A DNA stretch of 64,000 bases from JASHPR01 sp963808705 (GCA_963808705.1 CAWEHB010000003.1:496001-560000), one strand, 5' to 3'. Positions 44,930 through 53,984 are shown, counted from the stretch's first letter. The notes: generated by a model from the sequence alone, not told the origin. Made by a program: numbers and translations.

Positions 44930-45111
44930 CCCGTACGCGATGGCGCAGGTCCGCGGCCAGGTCACCGCGCGCGCGGCTAGACGGCCCGGAAGCCTGGGCG
45001 ATCATCGACCGGGTCTCCCGCGAGTACACCGGCCAGCCCTACCCGCTGCGCACCGGCCGGGTGGTGTACCTGGTCGAGCCCGAGCACGCCCACGCCCACA
45101 CCTACGGGTGA
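44919..45111 (+). pseudogene. PPOX-class F420-dependent enzyme, C-terminal remnant
   Basis: VTDHDNPYAMAQVRGQVTAR in one frame is followed, after a shift near 44975, by LDGPEAWAIIDRVSREYTGQ and VVYLVEPEHAHAHTYG. Together this is the C-terminal half of pyridoxamine-phosphate-oxidase-like, F420-binding enzymes. The N-terminal half is missing; the sequence is joined directly to the broken VOC gene. It seems to be a fusion of two relics produced by deletion. Confidence 0.65.
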
Positions 45112-45160
45112 TCCGCAATGCTTGCCGCCTCCCGCTGCCGCTGATGGAGAAACGATCAAC

Positions 45161-45832
45161 ATGAACGACCGCGCCCTGGAAGACGAGGAGGCCCGCCTGG
45201 CCTCAGCCTCCCTCGCCGCGGGCGACCCCACCGGGTGGTTCGACCGCCTCTACGCCGCGGGCGCCGCCGGGAGAGTCCCAGTCCCTTGGAGCCGCCGCGA
45301 GCCCCACCCGCTGCTCACTGACTGGGCGCAGCGGCACCACCTGGCCGGCGCGGGGAAACGGGCCATCGTGCCCGGCTGCGGGCTCGGCGCCGACGCCGAA
45401 TACCTCGCCGGGCTCGGGTTCGCCACCACCGGCTTCGATGTCTCCGGCACCGCAATCCGGCTGGCCCGCGAGCGCCACCCGGGCACCTGCGTCGAGTACA
45501 TGTGCGCCGACTTGCTACACCCGCCCCGGCCGTGGCGGCAGGCGTTCGACCTGGTCACCGAGATCATCACCGTGCAGGCGCTGCCCCGGGCCGTGCGGCA
45601 GCGCGCCACGACTAACGTGGCCAGGCTGACCGCGCCCGGCGGCATCCTGCTGGTCATCGCCGCGGTCCACGACGGCCCTGGCGAAGAGCCGGGACCGCCC
45701 TGGCCGCTCACCCGCGCCGAGGTTGACGCGTTCGCCGCAGACGGCCTCACCCCGGCGGCCATCGAGACGACCACCATGCCCTCCGAGCCTGCCGAGCGCC
45801 GCTGGCGCGCCGAATTCCACCGCGCGCCGTGA
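45161..45832 (+). CDS. TPMT-like SAM-dependent methyltransferase
   Basis: 223 residues from the ATG opening MNDRALEDEEARLASASLAA. The thiopurine methyltransferase-like class I fold shows PTGWFDRLYAAG at the start, the SAM motif IVPGCGLGADAEYLAGLGF then ATTGFDVSGTAI, and a CADLL acidic motif. These proteins methylate thiols, selenols or small xenobiotics. The preceding PPOX relic ends 50 bases upstream. Start choice is supported by the conserved acidic first helix, although no strong ribosome binding site is visible. Confidence 0.88.
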   Translation: MNDRALEDEEARLASASLAAGDPTGWFDRLYAAGAAGRVPVPWSRREPHPLLTDWAQRHHLAGAGKRAIVPGCGLGADAEYLAGLGFATTGFDVSGTAIRLARERHPGTCVEYMCADLLHPPRPWRQAFDLVTEIITVQALPRAVRQRATTNVARLTAPGGILLVIAAVHDGPGEEPGPPWPLTRAEVDAFAADGLTPAAIETTTMPSEPAERRWRAEFHRAP

Positions 45833-46192
45833 CCGCCACGCCCGGGCCCAGCGCAGCATCATCAGCACATCGAACTGCCCCCTCGTTACGACCTAATCCT
45901 CAGCAGTATCGATTAGTCATTGCAACACCCTCTTCTGGATGGGGCGACGTGCTACATCGGACGCTGCTGGTGCCGACGCACTACGCGCCGACGTCGGCCG
46001 CTCGATCGCAGAGCGTAGTCGGCACTCCACTGACAGCCGCGCGCATTGCCGCCGCTATGTGCTGCATCCTGATCGCTCCCATGGCCGGTTGCGCCGCGCC
46101 CGAACTGGCGGATCTGCGTGCGTACGGACGCCGGGTGATGCCGAATTGAGTGCATCCTCGTCCGGCTCCTGATTTGCCGGGGCGAGCAATCG
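45833..46192. other. intergenic region with no clear gene
   Basis: About 360 bases. A plus-strand frame begins at a GTG overlapping the methyltransferase stop and runs to 46149, ending MCCILIAPMAGCAAPELADL. It contains no family signature and the overlap may be accidental. The bases around 45900-45930 are AT-richer (AGTATCGATTAGTCATTGCA) and might hold a promoter. Confidence 0.3.
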
Positions 46193-46444
46193 CTTGCCGC
46201 TTGTGTTGATAGTCCCAGAATGGGCCGGCTGCGCCGGTGGCGGGATCATCCGGTCCTCGGTGGCGACCAGATACCAGCTGGGCTTGGCCCGCCATGCGGG
46301 ATCGGTCACCGCGCCGCCCAGCGCGCCGACGCTCCACGGGACCTGAGCGTCGGCCATGAACGCGGGCAGGCCGGCGGGCAGGTCGGCGGCGAACGATCCG
46401 TCGCGGCTGGGCGAGTCGTAGACGCCCCGCCGGGTAAGCGGTGA
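46193..46444 (-). pseudogene. alpha/beta hydrolase, C-terminal remnant
   Basis: The minus strand reads FAADLPAGLPAFMADAQVPW then SVGALGGAVTDPAWRAKPSW and YLVATEDRMIPP. This is the cap-to-core segment of a common alpha/beta hydrolase family, ending at the catalytic-aspartate region. Neither the nucleophile elbow (upstream) nor the histidine (downstream) is present. Two frames are needed for the part before FMADAQ. It is a broken gene. Confidence 0.6.
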
Positions 46445-46618
46445 GCGTGAGCAGAACTAGTGCCCCATCGGCACGGCCGGCTGGTTCACCCAGCACATCT
46501 GGGAGGGTATCGAGGTCACCGCCGGGCAACTTGCCCGGCTGGTGAGGCCCGGCCGAGCCTCACACCGAACGCCGCGAACCGTGGCAGCGCGGCACGGAAT
46601 ACCCATATTGGGTGATCG

Positions 46619-46961
46619 TGTGCCTTCGATCTCGCCCGCCCGGGCCCTCGTGCTCGGAATGCTCAGCCGGCGGCAGATGTACGGGCATCAGGTCCTGCGG
46701 GAAGCCGGACCTCGGGAGAGGACCGAGTAGGCAGGGATCTCGCCGGGCTCCCTGTACGGGGTGCTCAGCCGCCTGGGCGACGTAGGGCTCATCCCGGCGA
46801 TCTGCACCGAGCAGGAGGGGCGGCGGCCCGCCCGCTGGCACACCGAACTCGGCGAACAGCTGCGCTGTCGCGAGCGAGCGGCTGGTGCGCGCGACCTGGG
46901 TGCTGGTCAGGCGCGGCGGCGGCTGGCGCATCGCCTCCTACCACAACAGCCCCGCCAGCTA
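46619..46961 (+). pseudogene. PadR-family regulator with a nonsense codon
   Basis: The frame PSISPARALVLGMLSRRQMY then GHQVLREAG is the first part of a PadR winged helix. A TAG at 46728 interrupts it, and the same frame resumes as AGISPGSLYGVLSRLGDVGL then IPAICTEQEGRRPA, the recognition helix and wing. The stop replaces a position that is usually Trp or Glu. Beyond TELGEQ the sequence loses the family pattern, so a frameshift also occurred. A one-base reversion would restore only part of the protein. Confidence 0.7.
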
Positions 46962-46972
46962 AGGCGCCGTCT

Positions 46973-47020
46973 TCCGGGTACGGGGCGCCTCCCTTCCGGG
47001 GGAGCCGCCCCGTACCCGGA
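46973..47020. terminator. hairpin upstream of the DGPF gene
   Basis: A perfect 15-base stem (TCCGGGTACGGGGCG and its complement) encloses a shorter inner stem, CCTCCC/GGGAG. It lies between the broken PadR gene and the DGPF protein gene. It probably terminates transcription from the left. Confidence 0.65.
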
Positions 47021-47118
47021 TCCAAACGGGTTCCAGGACCGTGGCAGCAGTTGTCGCAGTCGTGATCGCCCAGGTAAAACGGTACGGCATGGTCGGCTGA
47101 ACGGAAGGAGCCTTGACG

Positions 47119-47478
47119 ATGACGCTGTATGTGGCCTTGTGCTACTACGACCGGGACCACCACTGGGACTCGGTGCCGGATATGGAGCTCACCCCCGAGT
47201 ACACGGAGTTCGCCCGGCGGGCTACCGAGGCCGGGGTCATGCGCGGCGGCGAAGCCCTGCACCCGGTGACCATGTCGACCACCATCACCGTCTCGGGCGG
47301 CAAGGGCGGCGACGTCCTGGTGGTCGACGGTCCTTACGCTGAGGCGAAGGAGGTCTTGGCCGGGTACTTCCTGCTGGAGGCGGCCGACCTGGACGAGGCC
47401 ATCGCGTGGGCGGCGCAGATCCCGGCTGCCTGGCGGGGGAAGATCGAGCTTCGCCCGGTAGCGCCGGCCCACGCCTAG
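47119..47478 (+). CDS. DGPF/YCII-domain protein
   Basis: 119 residues from the ATG (AAGGAG ten bases upstream). It shows the YCII-related pattern: MTLYVALCYYDRD, the DVLVVDGPYAEAKE segment that gives the DGPF domain its name (DGPY here), LAGYFLLEAADLDEAIAWAA and ELRPV. DGPF proteins are encoded beside ECF42 sigma factors, as here with only ten bases between. Their role is unknown; some are thought to be signal or stress proteins acting with the sigma factor. Confidence 0.92.
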   Translation: MTLYVALCYYDRDHHWDSVPDMELTPEYTEFARRATEAGVMRGGEALHPVTMSTTITVSGGKGGDVLVVDGPYAEAKEVLAGYFLLEAADLDEAIAWAAQIPAAWRGKIELRPVAPAHA

Positions 47479-47488
47479 GCACCCTGGT

Positions 47489-48751
47489 ATGGACGCCACC
47501 GGCACTCTGGTCGAGGTGCTGAAGGGCGAAGGTCCCAGGGTGCTGGCGACGCTGGCCAGGACCATCGGCGACCTGGCCGTCGCCGAGGACGCGCTCTCCG
47601 AGGCCACGATCACCGCCCTGGATGCCTGGCCCAGAACGGGGATCCCTGACAACCCGCGGGCCTGGCTGGCGGTGGTCGCCCGCCGCAAGGCGCTTGACCT
47701 GCTGCGACGCGAGTCAGCCCGGGCGGCCAAGGAGGCCGCCGCGTTCCGGTGGGGAACCGGGGCCGCACCGGACCAGATCGAGAAGGCGATCGAGGCGATG
47801 GAGCCAGAGACGTCTTTGCGCGACGACATGCTGCGCCTGATCTTCACCTGCTGCCACCCGGCGCTGAGCCGTGAGGCCCAGGTGGCCCTCTCGCTGCGCA
47901 CGCTGGCCCGGCTCGAGGTGCCGGCCATCGCCCGCGCCTTCCTGGTGCCTGAGGCCACCATGGCCAAGCGCCTGGTACGGGCCCGCGCCAAGATCGCCAC
48001 GGCCCGCATCCCCTACGCGATCCCCGCCGACACCGAGCTTCCCGGCCGGCTGGCCGCAGTGCTGGCCGTGGTGTACCTGATCGCCACCGAGGCCCACGCC
48101 CCGACCGGCGGGCACGCGGTGGCCCGGGTCGATCTCGAGGCCGAGGCGATCCGGCTGGCTCGCTTGCTGGCCAGCCTGATGCCCGACGAGCCCGAGGTGC
48201 TCTCCCTGCTTGCCCTGTTGCTGCTGACCTCGGCCCGCACCCCCGCCCGCACCGACGCCGACGGTAACCCGGTGACCCTGGCCGACCAGGACCGCACCCG
48301 CTGGAACCGAGCCGCGATCGCCGAGGGTTCGGCGTGGCTGTCCGAGGCGGTGACCCGGTCCGGCGGGGTCGCCGGGCCCTATCAGATCCAGGCTCACCTC
48401 GCCGCGGCCCACTCGACCGCGCTCAGCTGGCAGGAGACGGACTGGGACCGGATCGTCGGCCTCTACGACTTGCTCGGGTCGATCACGGCCAGCCCGGTGG
48501 TGGCGCTCAACCGGGCGGTCGCGGTTACCGAGCGCGACGGCCCCGAGGCGGGGCTGGCTGCCCTGAAGACCATCGCCGGCCTGGAGTACTCCCATCTGTG
48601 GCACGCTGCCCTGGCGGACAACCTGTGCCGGCTTGGCCGCACGAGCGACGCGGCCGGAGAACTTCACGCCGCGGTGACCCTGGCGCCCAGCGAGGTCGAA
48701 CAGCGCCTCCTGCAGGGCCGTCTGCGCAAGGTGCGGTCCGAGCTCGGCTGA
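47489..48751 (+). CDS. ECF42-like sigma factor with TPR-like C-terminal extension
   Basis: 420 residues. Sigma regions 2 and 4 occupy about 1-175 (VLATLARTIGDLAVAEDALS, AWLAVVARRKALDLLRRESA, RLIFTCCHPALSREAQVALS, and LEVPAIARAFLVPEATMAKR with the DNA-binding helix). A long helical C-terminal extension (about 185-420) follows, with the conserved QAHLAAAHSTALSWQETDWD and SPVVALNRAVAV. This combination, together with an adjacent DGPF gene, defines the ECF42 group. Members have no anti-sigma factor; the extension is needed for activity. The downstream SRPBCC gene is a likely co-regulated neighbour. Confidence 0.92.
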   Translation: MDATGTLVEVLKGEGPRVLATLARTIGDLAVAEDALSEATITALDAWPRTGIPDNPRAWLAVVARRKALDLLRRESARAAKEAAAFRWGTGAAPDQIEKAIEAMEPETSLRDDMLRLIFTCCHPALSREAQVALSLRTLARLEVPAIARAFLVPEATMAKRLVRARAKIATARIPYAIPADTELPGRLAAVLAVVYLIATEAHAPTGGHAVARVDLEAEAIRLARLLASLMPDEPEVLSLLALLLLTSARTPARTDADGNPVTLADQDRTRWNRAAIAEGSAWLSEAVTRSGGVAGPYQIQAHLAAAHSTALSWQETDWDRIVGLYDLLGSITASPVVALNRAVAVTERDGPEAGLAALKTIAGLEYSHLWHAALADNLCRLGRTSDAAGELHAAVTLAPSEVEQRLLQGRLRKVRSELG

Positions 48752-48963
48752 CCGCGTTCTGGTTTTCTCGCTTTCCTTGCCTGGCTTTCTCCCCGGATAT
48801 GTCCTGCGCCCGCTTCACCGTTCGTCCTTTCCCTGCAAGAGCGGTCCCCGATCTCGCTGATCGCCCAGGGAAGGAGAAGCAGATGACTGGCAGCAGCACC
48901 AAGCAGGCCGGGGCGCCGGGCGTCAGATCCGGTACCCCGCTGAGTTCACAAGGAGGCACCACC

Positions 48964-49443
48964 ATGACCGACGAAACCATCAGCGCAACCACGATCATTA
49001 ACGCCCCAGCCGAGGCGATCTTCGCCGTACTCGCCGACCCCGCCAAGCACGCCGCGATCGACGGCACCGGCTGGGTCCGCGAACCCCTTGACGGCCAGCC
49101 GCTGACCGCGGCGGGCCAGGTGTTCCGGATGGCCATGTACAACGACAACGTCCCGGGCGGGCACTACCGGATGGCCAACCGGGTGCAGGTGTTCGACCCG
49201 CCACGCGCCATCTCCTGGGAGCCAGGCATGGACACCGGCGATGGCAACCCGCAGATCGTCGGCCACATCTGGCGTTACGACCTGGCCCCTGCCGGACCAT
49301 CCGGGACCGAGGTCACCCTCTCCTATGACTGGTCGGCGGTCCCCGACTCCCTCCGCCAGCGACTCCCATTCCCATTCCCCCCGTTTGCCGCAGATCATCT
49401 GACCAACTCGCTGGCTCACCTCGCCGAACTGGTCACCGGGTAA
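48964..49443 (+). CDS. SRPBCC-family protein
   Basis: 159 residues with AAGGAGG upstream. It shows the SRPBCC fold: ISATTIINAPAEAIFAVLAD (first strand and helix), DGTGWVREPLDG, YRMANRVQVFDPPRAISWEP, GTEVTLSYDWSAVPDSLRQR and the C-terminal helix ending LAELVTG. The family binds hydrophobic ligands in a deep cavity and includes polyketide cyclases and START-like proteins. It is transcribed in the same direction as the DGPF/ECF42 pair after a 212-base gap that itself shows no gene. Confidence 0.9.
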   Translation: MTDETISATTIINAPAEAIFAVLADPAKHAAIDGTGWVREPLDGQPLTAAGQVFRMAMYNDNVPGGHYRMANRVQVFDPPRAISWEPGMDTGDGNPQIVGHIWRYDLAPAGPSGTEVTLSYDWSAVPDSLRQRLPFPFPPFAADHLTNSLAHLAELVTG

Positions 49444-50277
49444 CCGGCCAGCAGGCCGGCCAGTCCCTGCCTCTGGCCTGGACAGGCCGGGTGGCTGTAT
49501 ACGTGGTCGCCGGAGCTGCCGGAGCCCGGCGCTGTCCGGGCTCCGGCCGGCTCACAGGGCCGCCGGCGGCCCGGACACCCCCGCCTACGCCGCCCTGGCC
49601 CGCGTCGCCGACCCGAGCTCACCGCCGCGATCGCCGCGTTCCTCGCCGAACGCTGATGCGGGGGCTGAGCGGCGCGGGCTGGGGCCGGTACGCGCCGGCG
49701 TTCGTTTCCATCCTGGCGCCGCGCCTGCTGTCTTGGGGCTGCCAGTATCCAAGCTCGCACGTCCGTTCGAACTTGTTACAGGCCCCGGGATCGATGGCGT
49801 TCCTGGCCACCAGCCCATAGCAAGCCTCCCTGGCATCGGGGGCCGCCAAATGCGTTACCGAACGCAACGGCCCGAAGCGCGCCAGTGGGCAAGGCAGGCG
49901 GTCTAGCTCGTGATATCGCGCAGGTCTGGGGACTCTGGGCGTCTGGTACCGCAGCAGCCACGGGCTCCAGCCGGGCTGCGAACTGCTAGCGGAACTGACT
50001 GCGGCCGGGCCAGGAAGCCCGATTGGGGCCGGAACCAAAGGCATCCAGCACCTACCGGACTCGCACATGCCTCCTCGTTCAAGCCAGTCACAACATGACT
50101 TCGCCAAGAGTGCCCGCCGCAGCGAGTTAGACGCTGCTCGGCGTCACCTCTTAACAGCGACCTTCAGGTGAACCGTCAGGCGTCTGTCGTTGTGCGATGA
50201 GTTTGGCGGCGCGCAGACGTCCAAGTGATCGTGAGTGCCCGCAAGGGGCGCGGGGCCTGCAGCAGGAGGAGTAGACG
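49444..50277. other. 830-base region without a supported gene
   Basis: Short frames on both strands contain no convincing domain. At 49560-49655 one plus-strand frame reads PDTPAYAALARVADP and the adjacent frame LTAAIAAFLAER before a stop. This looks like a frameshifted C-terminus of an unidentified protein. The part after 49700 has lower coding character. AGGAGGAG near 50265 is the ribosome binding site of the next gene. Confidence 0.4.
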
Positions 50278-51096
50278 ATGAATTCGATGGCTCGCCGGAT
50301 GTTCGAGCTCGTCGAGCCGATTGGTGTCATCCCTTACTCAGCCGACGAACCCAACGAGGCGATGTTCGCCCTGGGGTTCACCAACTACTGGGACACCTAC
50401 TTCGCCGGACGGGCGGCACCCTTGGGGCTCGCCGCGGCGGAGGTGGTGGACGCGCTGTTCTACAACTTCGCTCCCGGCGAGGTGGCTCGCCACATTCCGA
50501 AGGTGTGGCGCACCACCACGCCTGAAGCGGCGATCGCCGCTCGTCAGACGGGCTGCGTGAAGGCGCTGCGGCGAATCCTCGGCGATCGCGTCGACACTCC
50601 CGCCTTCGCCCGCGCCGCCGAACTGTTGATTAAGGCGGCGACCAGCGCCCCGTTCGAGGGCCGACCCATGTACGCCGCGCTGCGTGCGATCCCGATCCCC
50701 GACGACGTGGTGGCCCGCTTCTTTCATGCAGGCTCCTTGCTGCGCGAGCACCGTGGCGACGGGCACATCGCGGCCCTGATGATCGAGGGTGTCGGCGGCC
50801 TTGAGGCTCACGTCCTCTTCGCCCTCGACATGGGCATGCCGGCGGAGAAGTTCGGACGCATCCACCACCTCCCGGCAGCGCAGCTCGCCGTCGTGATCGA
50901 CGGGATGCGCGATCGCGGCCTGATCGGGGATGACGGTTGGCTGAGCGAACCGGGTCGCGCCGTCAAACAGCGGGTCGAGGCGCTCACCGACGACCTCGCG
51001 GCGAGGCCCTACGAGAGCCTCGAGCCAGGCGAGCTCGATGAGCTCATGGCCACCCTCGAGCCGCTCGCCACGCTGCTACTCGCTGCCCAGGACTAG
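50278..51096 (+). CDS. SCO6745-family protein
   Basis: 272 residues with AGGAGGAG upstream. It follows the SCO6745 pattern throughout: MARRMFELVEPIGVIPYSAD, GFTNYWDTYFAGRAAPLGLA, VVDALFYNFAPGEVARHIP, GRPMYAALRAIPIPDD, FHAGSLLREHRGDGHIAALM and a C-terminal winged-helix-like part (LSEPGRAVKQRVEALTDDL). The two-part structure suggests a helical ligand-binding domain plus a MarR-like segment. Function is not established. The flanking DNA shows no operon partner. Confidence 0.92.
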   Translation: MNSMARRMFELVEPIGVIPYSADEPNEAMFALGFTNYWDTYFAGRAAPLGLAAAEVVDALFYNFAPGEVARHIPKVWRTTTPEAAIAARQTGCVKALRRILGDRVDTPAFARAAELLIKAATSAPFEGRPMYAALRAIPIPDDVVARFFHAGSLLREHRGDGHIAALMIEGVGGLEAHVLFALDMGMPAEKFGRIHHLPAAQLAVVIDGMRDRGLIGDDGWLSEPGRAVKQRVEALTDDLAARPYESLEPGELDELMATLEPLATLLLAAQD

Positions 51097-51648
51097 GACG
51101 AAGGCTCTGGTGGTTCAGTTCGGCTGAACGCGCCCGGCCAGATCGTGGTTCGCTTGGCTGACGCTCTGACGAGCCAGCGTCTCGAATGACTTTCCGAGCG
51201 ACTCGGTGAACGGTCCGCTGATCACGATGCTTGGGCTCGATCGCCCTTGGTGGGTAGCGCACCTCCAGCTCTCGCGAGCGAGAGTTCACATCGACGTGTC
51301 GAGCAGAACCGTCACGATTGAGCGGTCGGGCCGATCATAAGAACGCACGCGAACGAACCGGATAGAGGTCCCGGGAATGAGGCTGCGCAGCAAGCGCGGA
51401 GATCCGGAACCGCCTAATCTGGGCGGCAACCTGGATCGCCAGAGTGCTTGTCGTTACCGCGCCCGAACGGCTGTTCGGCTCGCGGCCGGGAGAAAACAAG
51501 CCTTGGCTGGTTTGACCAGCTTGCGCTCGGCCCGCCGTGCCAGCATCGCCGCTGCCCGGCGCTTTCACGCCGCCGCCCAGATCGCCCACTGCGAACGATC
51601 ATGAGGTGCTGAACGGCTTTGGCCGGCGCCCTGCCATGCTGCCGGCTG
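51097..51648. other. intergenic region, nothing recognised
   Basis: About 550 bases. A plus-strand frame at 51377-51604 ends in Ala/Arg-rich helices (LTSLRSARRASIAAARRFHA) without a family. The first 200 bases are somewhat less GC-rich and contain no clear hairpin. Confidence 0.4.
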
Positions 51649-52293
51649 TTACCGCCGACTGAGGGTGACGTGGGTGACGCCACTGGGGCTGTTCACGGCC
51701 TCAATCTGGAAACGTTCTTCGAGCGCCTCCAGCCCGTCCCAGAGCCGCTCCCCACGGCCCAGCACGATGGGCACCACGACGATGTGCGCGTAGTCGATCA
51801 GGCCGGCGGCCAGGAATTCGCGGATGGTGGCCGGGCCGCCGCCGATGCGGACATCCCCGCCAGCGGCGGCCTGGCGCGCCTGCGCAAGCGCCTGGGCGGG
51901 GCTGGCGTCGAGGAAGTCAAACGTGGTACCGCCGTTCATCTGGACGGCGGGCCGGGGATGGTGGGTGAGAACAAAGACCGGGGTGTGGAACGGCGGGGTG
52001 TCTCCCCACCATCCGTTCCACTCCTGGTCCGGCCAGGGTCCATGGTGCGGGCCGAACTTGCCCCGCCCCATGATCTCGGCGCCGATGCCCGGTTCCCAGG
52101 CGCTGGCGAAAGCGTCGTCGATGCCGGTGCTGCCGCCGGGCTGGCCCTGCATGGCGCGGAAGGTACGAGTCGGGAAGAACCACTCGTGCAGCCGGGTTCC
52201 CGCATGCCCAAACGGGGCATCCAGGCTTTGCCCCGCGCCGGTGCCGAACCCATCCAGCGACACCGAGAAGTTGTGCACCCGGACTTGCGACAC
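51649..52293 (-). CDS. RibD C-terminal / dihydrofolate-reductase-like protein
   Basis: 214 residues from a GTG preceded by AGGAGG. It has the RibD-C/DHFR-like pattern: VHNFSVSLDGFG at the start, EIMGRGKFGPHHGPW, VFVLTHHPRPAV and GDVRIGGGPATIREFLAAGL then IDYAHIVVVPIVLGRGERLW. These actinobacterial proteins bind NADPH and reduce small, mostly unknown, substrates; they are distinct from folate-pathway DHFR. The 3' end abuts a 550-base region without genes. Confidence 0.9.
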   Translation of the reverse strand: MSQVRVHNFSVSLDGFGTGAGQSLDAPFGHAGTRLHEWFFPTRTFRAMQGQPGGSTGIDDAFASAWEPGIGAEIMGRGKFGPHHGPWPDQEWNGWWGDTPPFHTPVFVLTHHPRPAVQMNGGTTFDFLDASPAQALAQARQAAAGGDVRIGGGPATIREFLAAGLIDYAHIVVVPIVLGRGERLWDGLEALEERFQIEAVNSPSGVTHVTLSRR

Positions 52294-52429
52294 GATGACC
52301 TCCTGACAGGTTGCTTCACAGCGACCGGGGCCGGTTGCCGCGACCCGCCACCAGTGAGGACGATCCACTAGGCCCAAAGTCATCGCCAGCGCTTGGCCGC
52401 TGCGCATCATACCTGCGGCTCACCGGGCG

Positions 52430-52490
52430 TTTCTGCTCACGGTGCGTAACCGACCCTGGATTCAATAAGGCGCGCATCGCCGCCGTTCTG
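52430..52490. repeat. junction repeat, copy C
   Basis: TTTCTGCTCACGGTGCGTAA, then CCGACCCTGGATTCA and CGCGCATCGCCGCCGTTC. It aligns best with the copy at 57722 (GTTGCGTAACCGGCCCTGG ... GCGCGAATAGCCGCCG). It lies between the RibD-like gene and the broken end of the dipeptidase relic. Confidence 0.5.
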
Positions 52491-52544
52491 CACGCCACTG
52501 GTGCGCGATGGGCATGAACCGTATGGTGCGCAGATCGGACGGCA

Positions 52545-53275
52545 TGATCGATGAGCTGATCCAAGGCGGGCTCGGGCTCGGTGGAGACGAATGAAGGGAA
52601 TGCGCACAGCCCGATCACGCCGCCGGAGGCGGCCACCGCCCTGATGACCTCGTCGGGGAGGTTGCGTGGATGATCGCAGACGGCACGGGCGTTTGCGTGG
52701 GAGGCGATGACCGGGCGTGTGCTGCAGGTGATCGCATCCAGGCTGGTGCGGATCCCGGCGTGGGCGATGTCGACGGCGATCCTGTCCAGGTTCATGGCGC
52801 CGATCAGAGCCCGTCCGAAGCGGCTGAGCCCGCCGTCGTCCGGTTCGCAGCAGCCGTCGCCTGCCAGGCCCCGGTAGTTGTAGGTCGGCCGGATGACGCG
52901 AACGCCGAGCCTGGCGAAAGCCCCTGCCAATTCCGTTCCCGCGCGAAGTGGCTCTGCACCCTGAAAATGCAGGACAACGGCCGTATCACCAGCTGCCTTG
53001 GCAGCGCGGATCTCCCTGACGCTGGCGGCCACTCGCACCGGGAAGGCCGGGTCCTGATGAATTCGCAGCCACTGGCTGACGCGGGTCGGCGCATCGCCGC
53101 TGTCCTCCAAGGAGGCGACGGTAGCGAAACGGCGTCCACCCCGCCCTCCCGCAGGGCGGCACGCTCGCGGCGTACCGACCACGGCGTGACCGACGGCGCC
53201 GCCGCCACCACGCACAGCAAACCAGGACGCGCCATGTCCAGCTCCACATCTGGCCCCTTCCCAGCGAAACACCAA
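52545..53275 (-). pseudogene. membrane dipeptidase (peptidase M19), truncated both ends
   Basis: The minus strand shows the central M19 domain: VASLEDSGDAPTRVSQWLRI, VVLHFQGAEPL, GVRVIRPTYNYRGLAGDGCC, the zinc-binding DIAHAG and ASHANARAVCDHPRNLPDEV then IRAVAASGGVIGLCAFP. The first 50 residues are in another frame (DVELDMARPGLLCVVAAAPS) and lack the usual DGHND motif. The last third, normally ending GGN..RVL, is absent. That missing end corresponds to the M19 fragment at 22.5 kb on the opposite strand. Confidence 0.75.
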
Positions 53276-53321
53276 GACATATCCCGATCAGGGCCAGTCC
53301 TGTTATGGCAGCATCGACCGC

Positions 53322-53984
53322 ATGCCTCCCGTTCCCGAGAGTTCTGCCGGGCCCGCGGACCGGGGCGTCGCCAACGACTATGACAGCTTCGCCGAGGCGT
53401 ACACGGCCGAAGCCGAGGCCAACCTCGCCAATGGCTATTACGAGCGGCCCGCGATCCTGGACCTGGCGGGGAACGTGGCCGGGCGGCGGATCCTCGACGC
53501 CGGCTGCGGTTCCGGCCCCCTGTTCGCGGCGCTGCGCGAACGGGCCGCCATCGTGACCGGCATCGACTCCAGCACCAGGATGCTGGAGCTGGCCCGGCAG
53601 CGGCTCGGCGCCAGCGCGGCCCTGCACCTCGCCGACCTGGGGAGCCCGCTGCCGTTCCCCGACGGCGCGTTCGACGATGTCATCGCGTCCCTGGTACTGC
53701 ATTACCTGGAGGACTGGACGGCACTGCTGGCCGAACTGCGGCGCGTGCTGACGCCCGGCGGCCGGCTGATCGCGTCCGTTGATCACCCCTTCGCCAGCCA
53801 AATGCAGGCCGGTCCCGGCGCCGACTATTTCGCGACCCGCAAGTGGTCCTTCAAATGGGCCTTCGGTGGCCACAGCGCCCTGATGAGCTTCTGGCACCGG
53901 CCGCTGCACGTCGTCGCCGTCCTCCTCGGAGCAGGCGACTCGCCCCGAACACGACGATCTGCGTGCAGCGAGATGAACGCATGA
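53322..53984 (+). CDS. class I methyltransferase, C-terminus lost
   Basis: 220 residues. The N-terminal part is a complete SAM-binding domain: YDSFAEAYTAEAEANLANGY, motif I ILDAGCGSGPLFAAL, IVTGIDSSTRMLELARQRLG, DDVIASLVLHYLEDWTALLA and VLTPGGRLIASVDHPF. After GHSALMSFWHRPLH the normal 45-60 residues (substrate lid) are replaced by a short unrelated tail ending CSEMNA. A repeated motif follows. The core may fold, but activity is doubtful. Confidence 0.75.
   Translation: MPPVPESSAGPADRGVANDYDSFAEAYTAEAEANLANGYYERPAILDLAGNVAGRRILDAGCGSGPLFAALRERAAIVTGIDSSTRMLELARQRLGASAALHLADLGSPLPFPDGAFDDVIASLVLHYLEDWTALLAELRRVLTPGGRLIASVDHPFASQMQAGPGADYFATRKWSFKWAFGGHSALMSFWHRPLHVVAVLLGAGDSPRTRRSACSEMNA

Noticed and set aside
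45829..46149. 106-residue gene overlapping the methyltransferase stop
   Set aside because: It has a GTGA overlap but no domain, low coding character and no conserved look.
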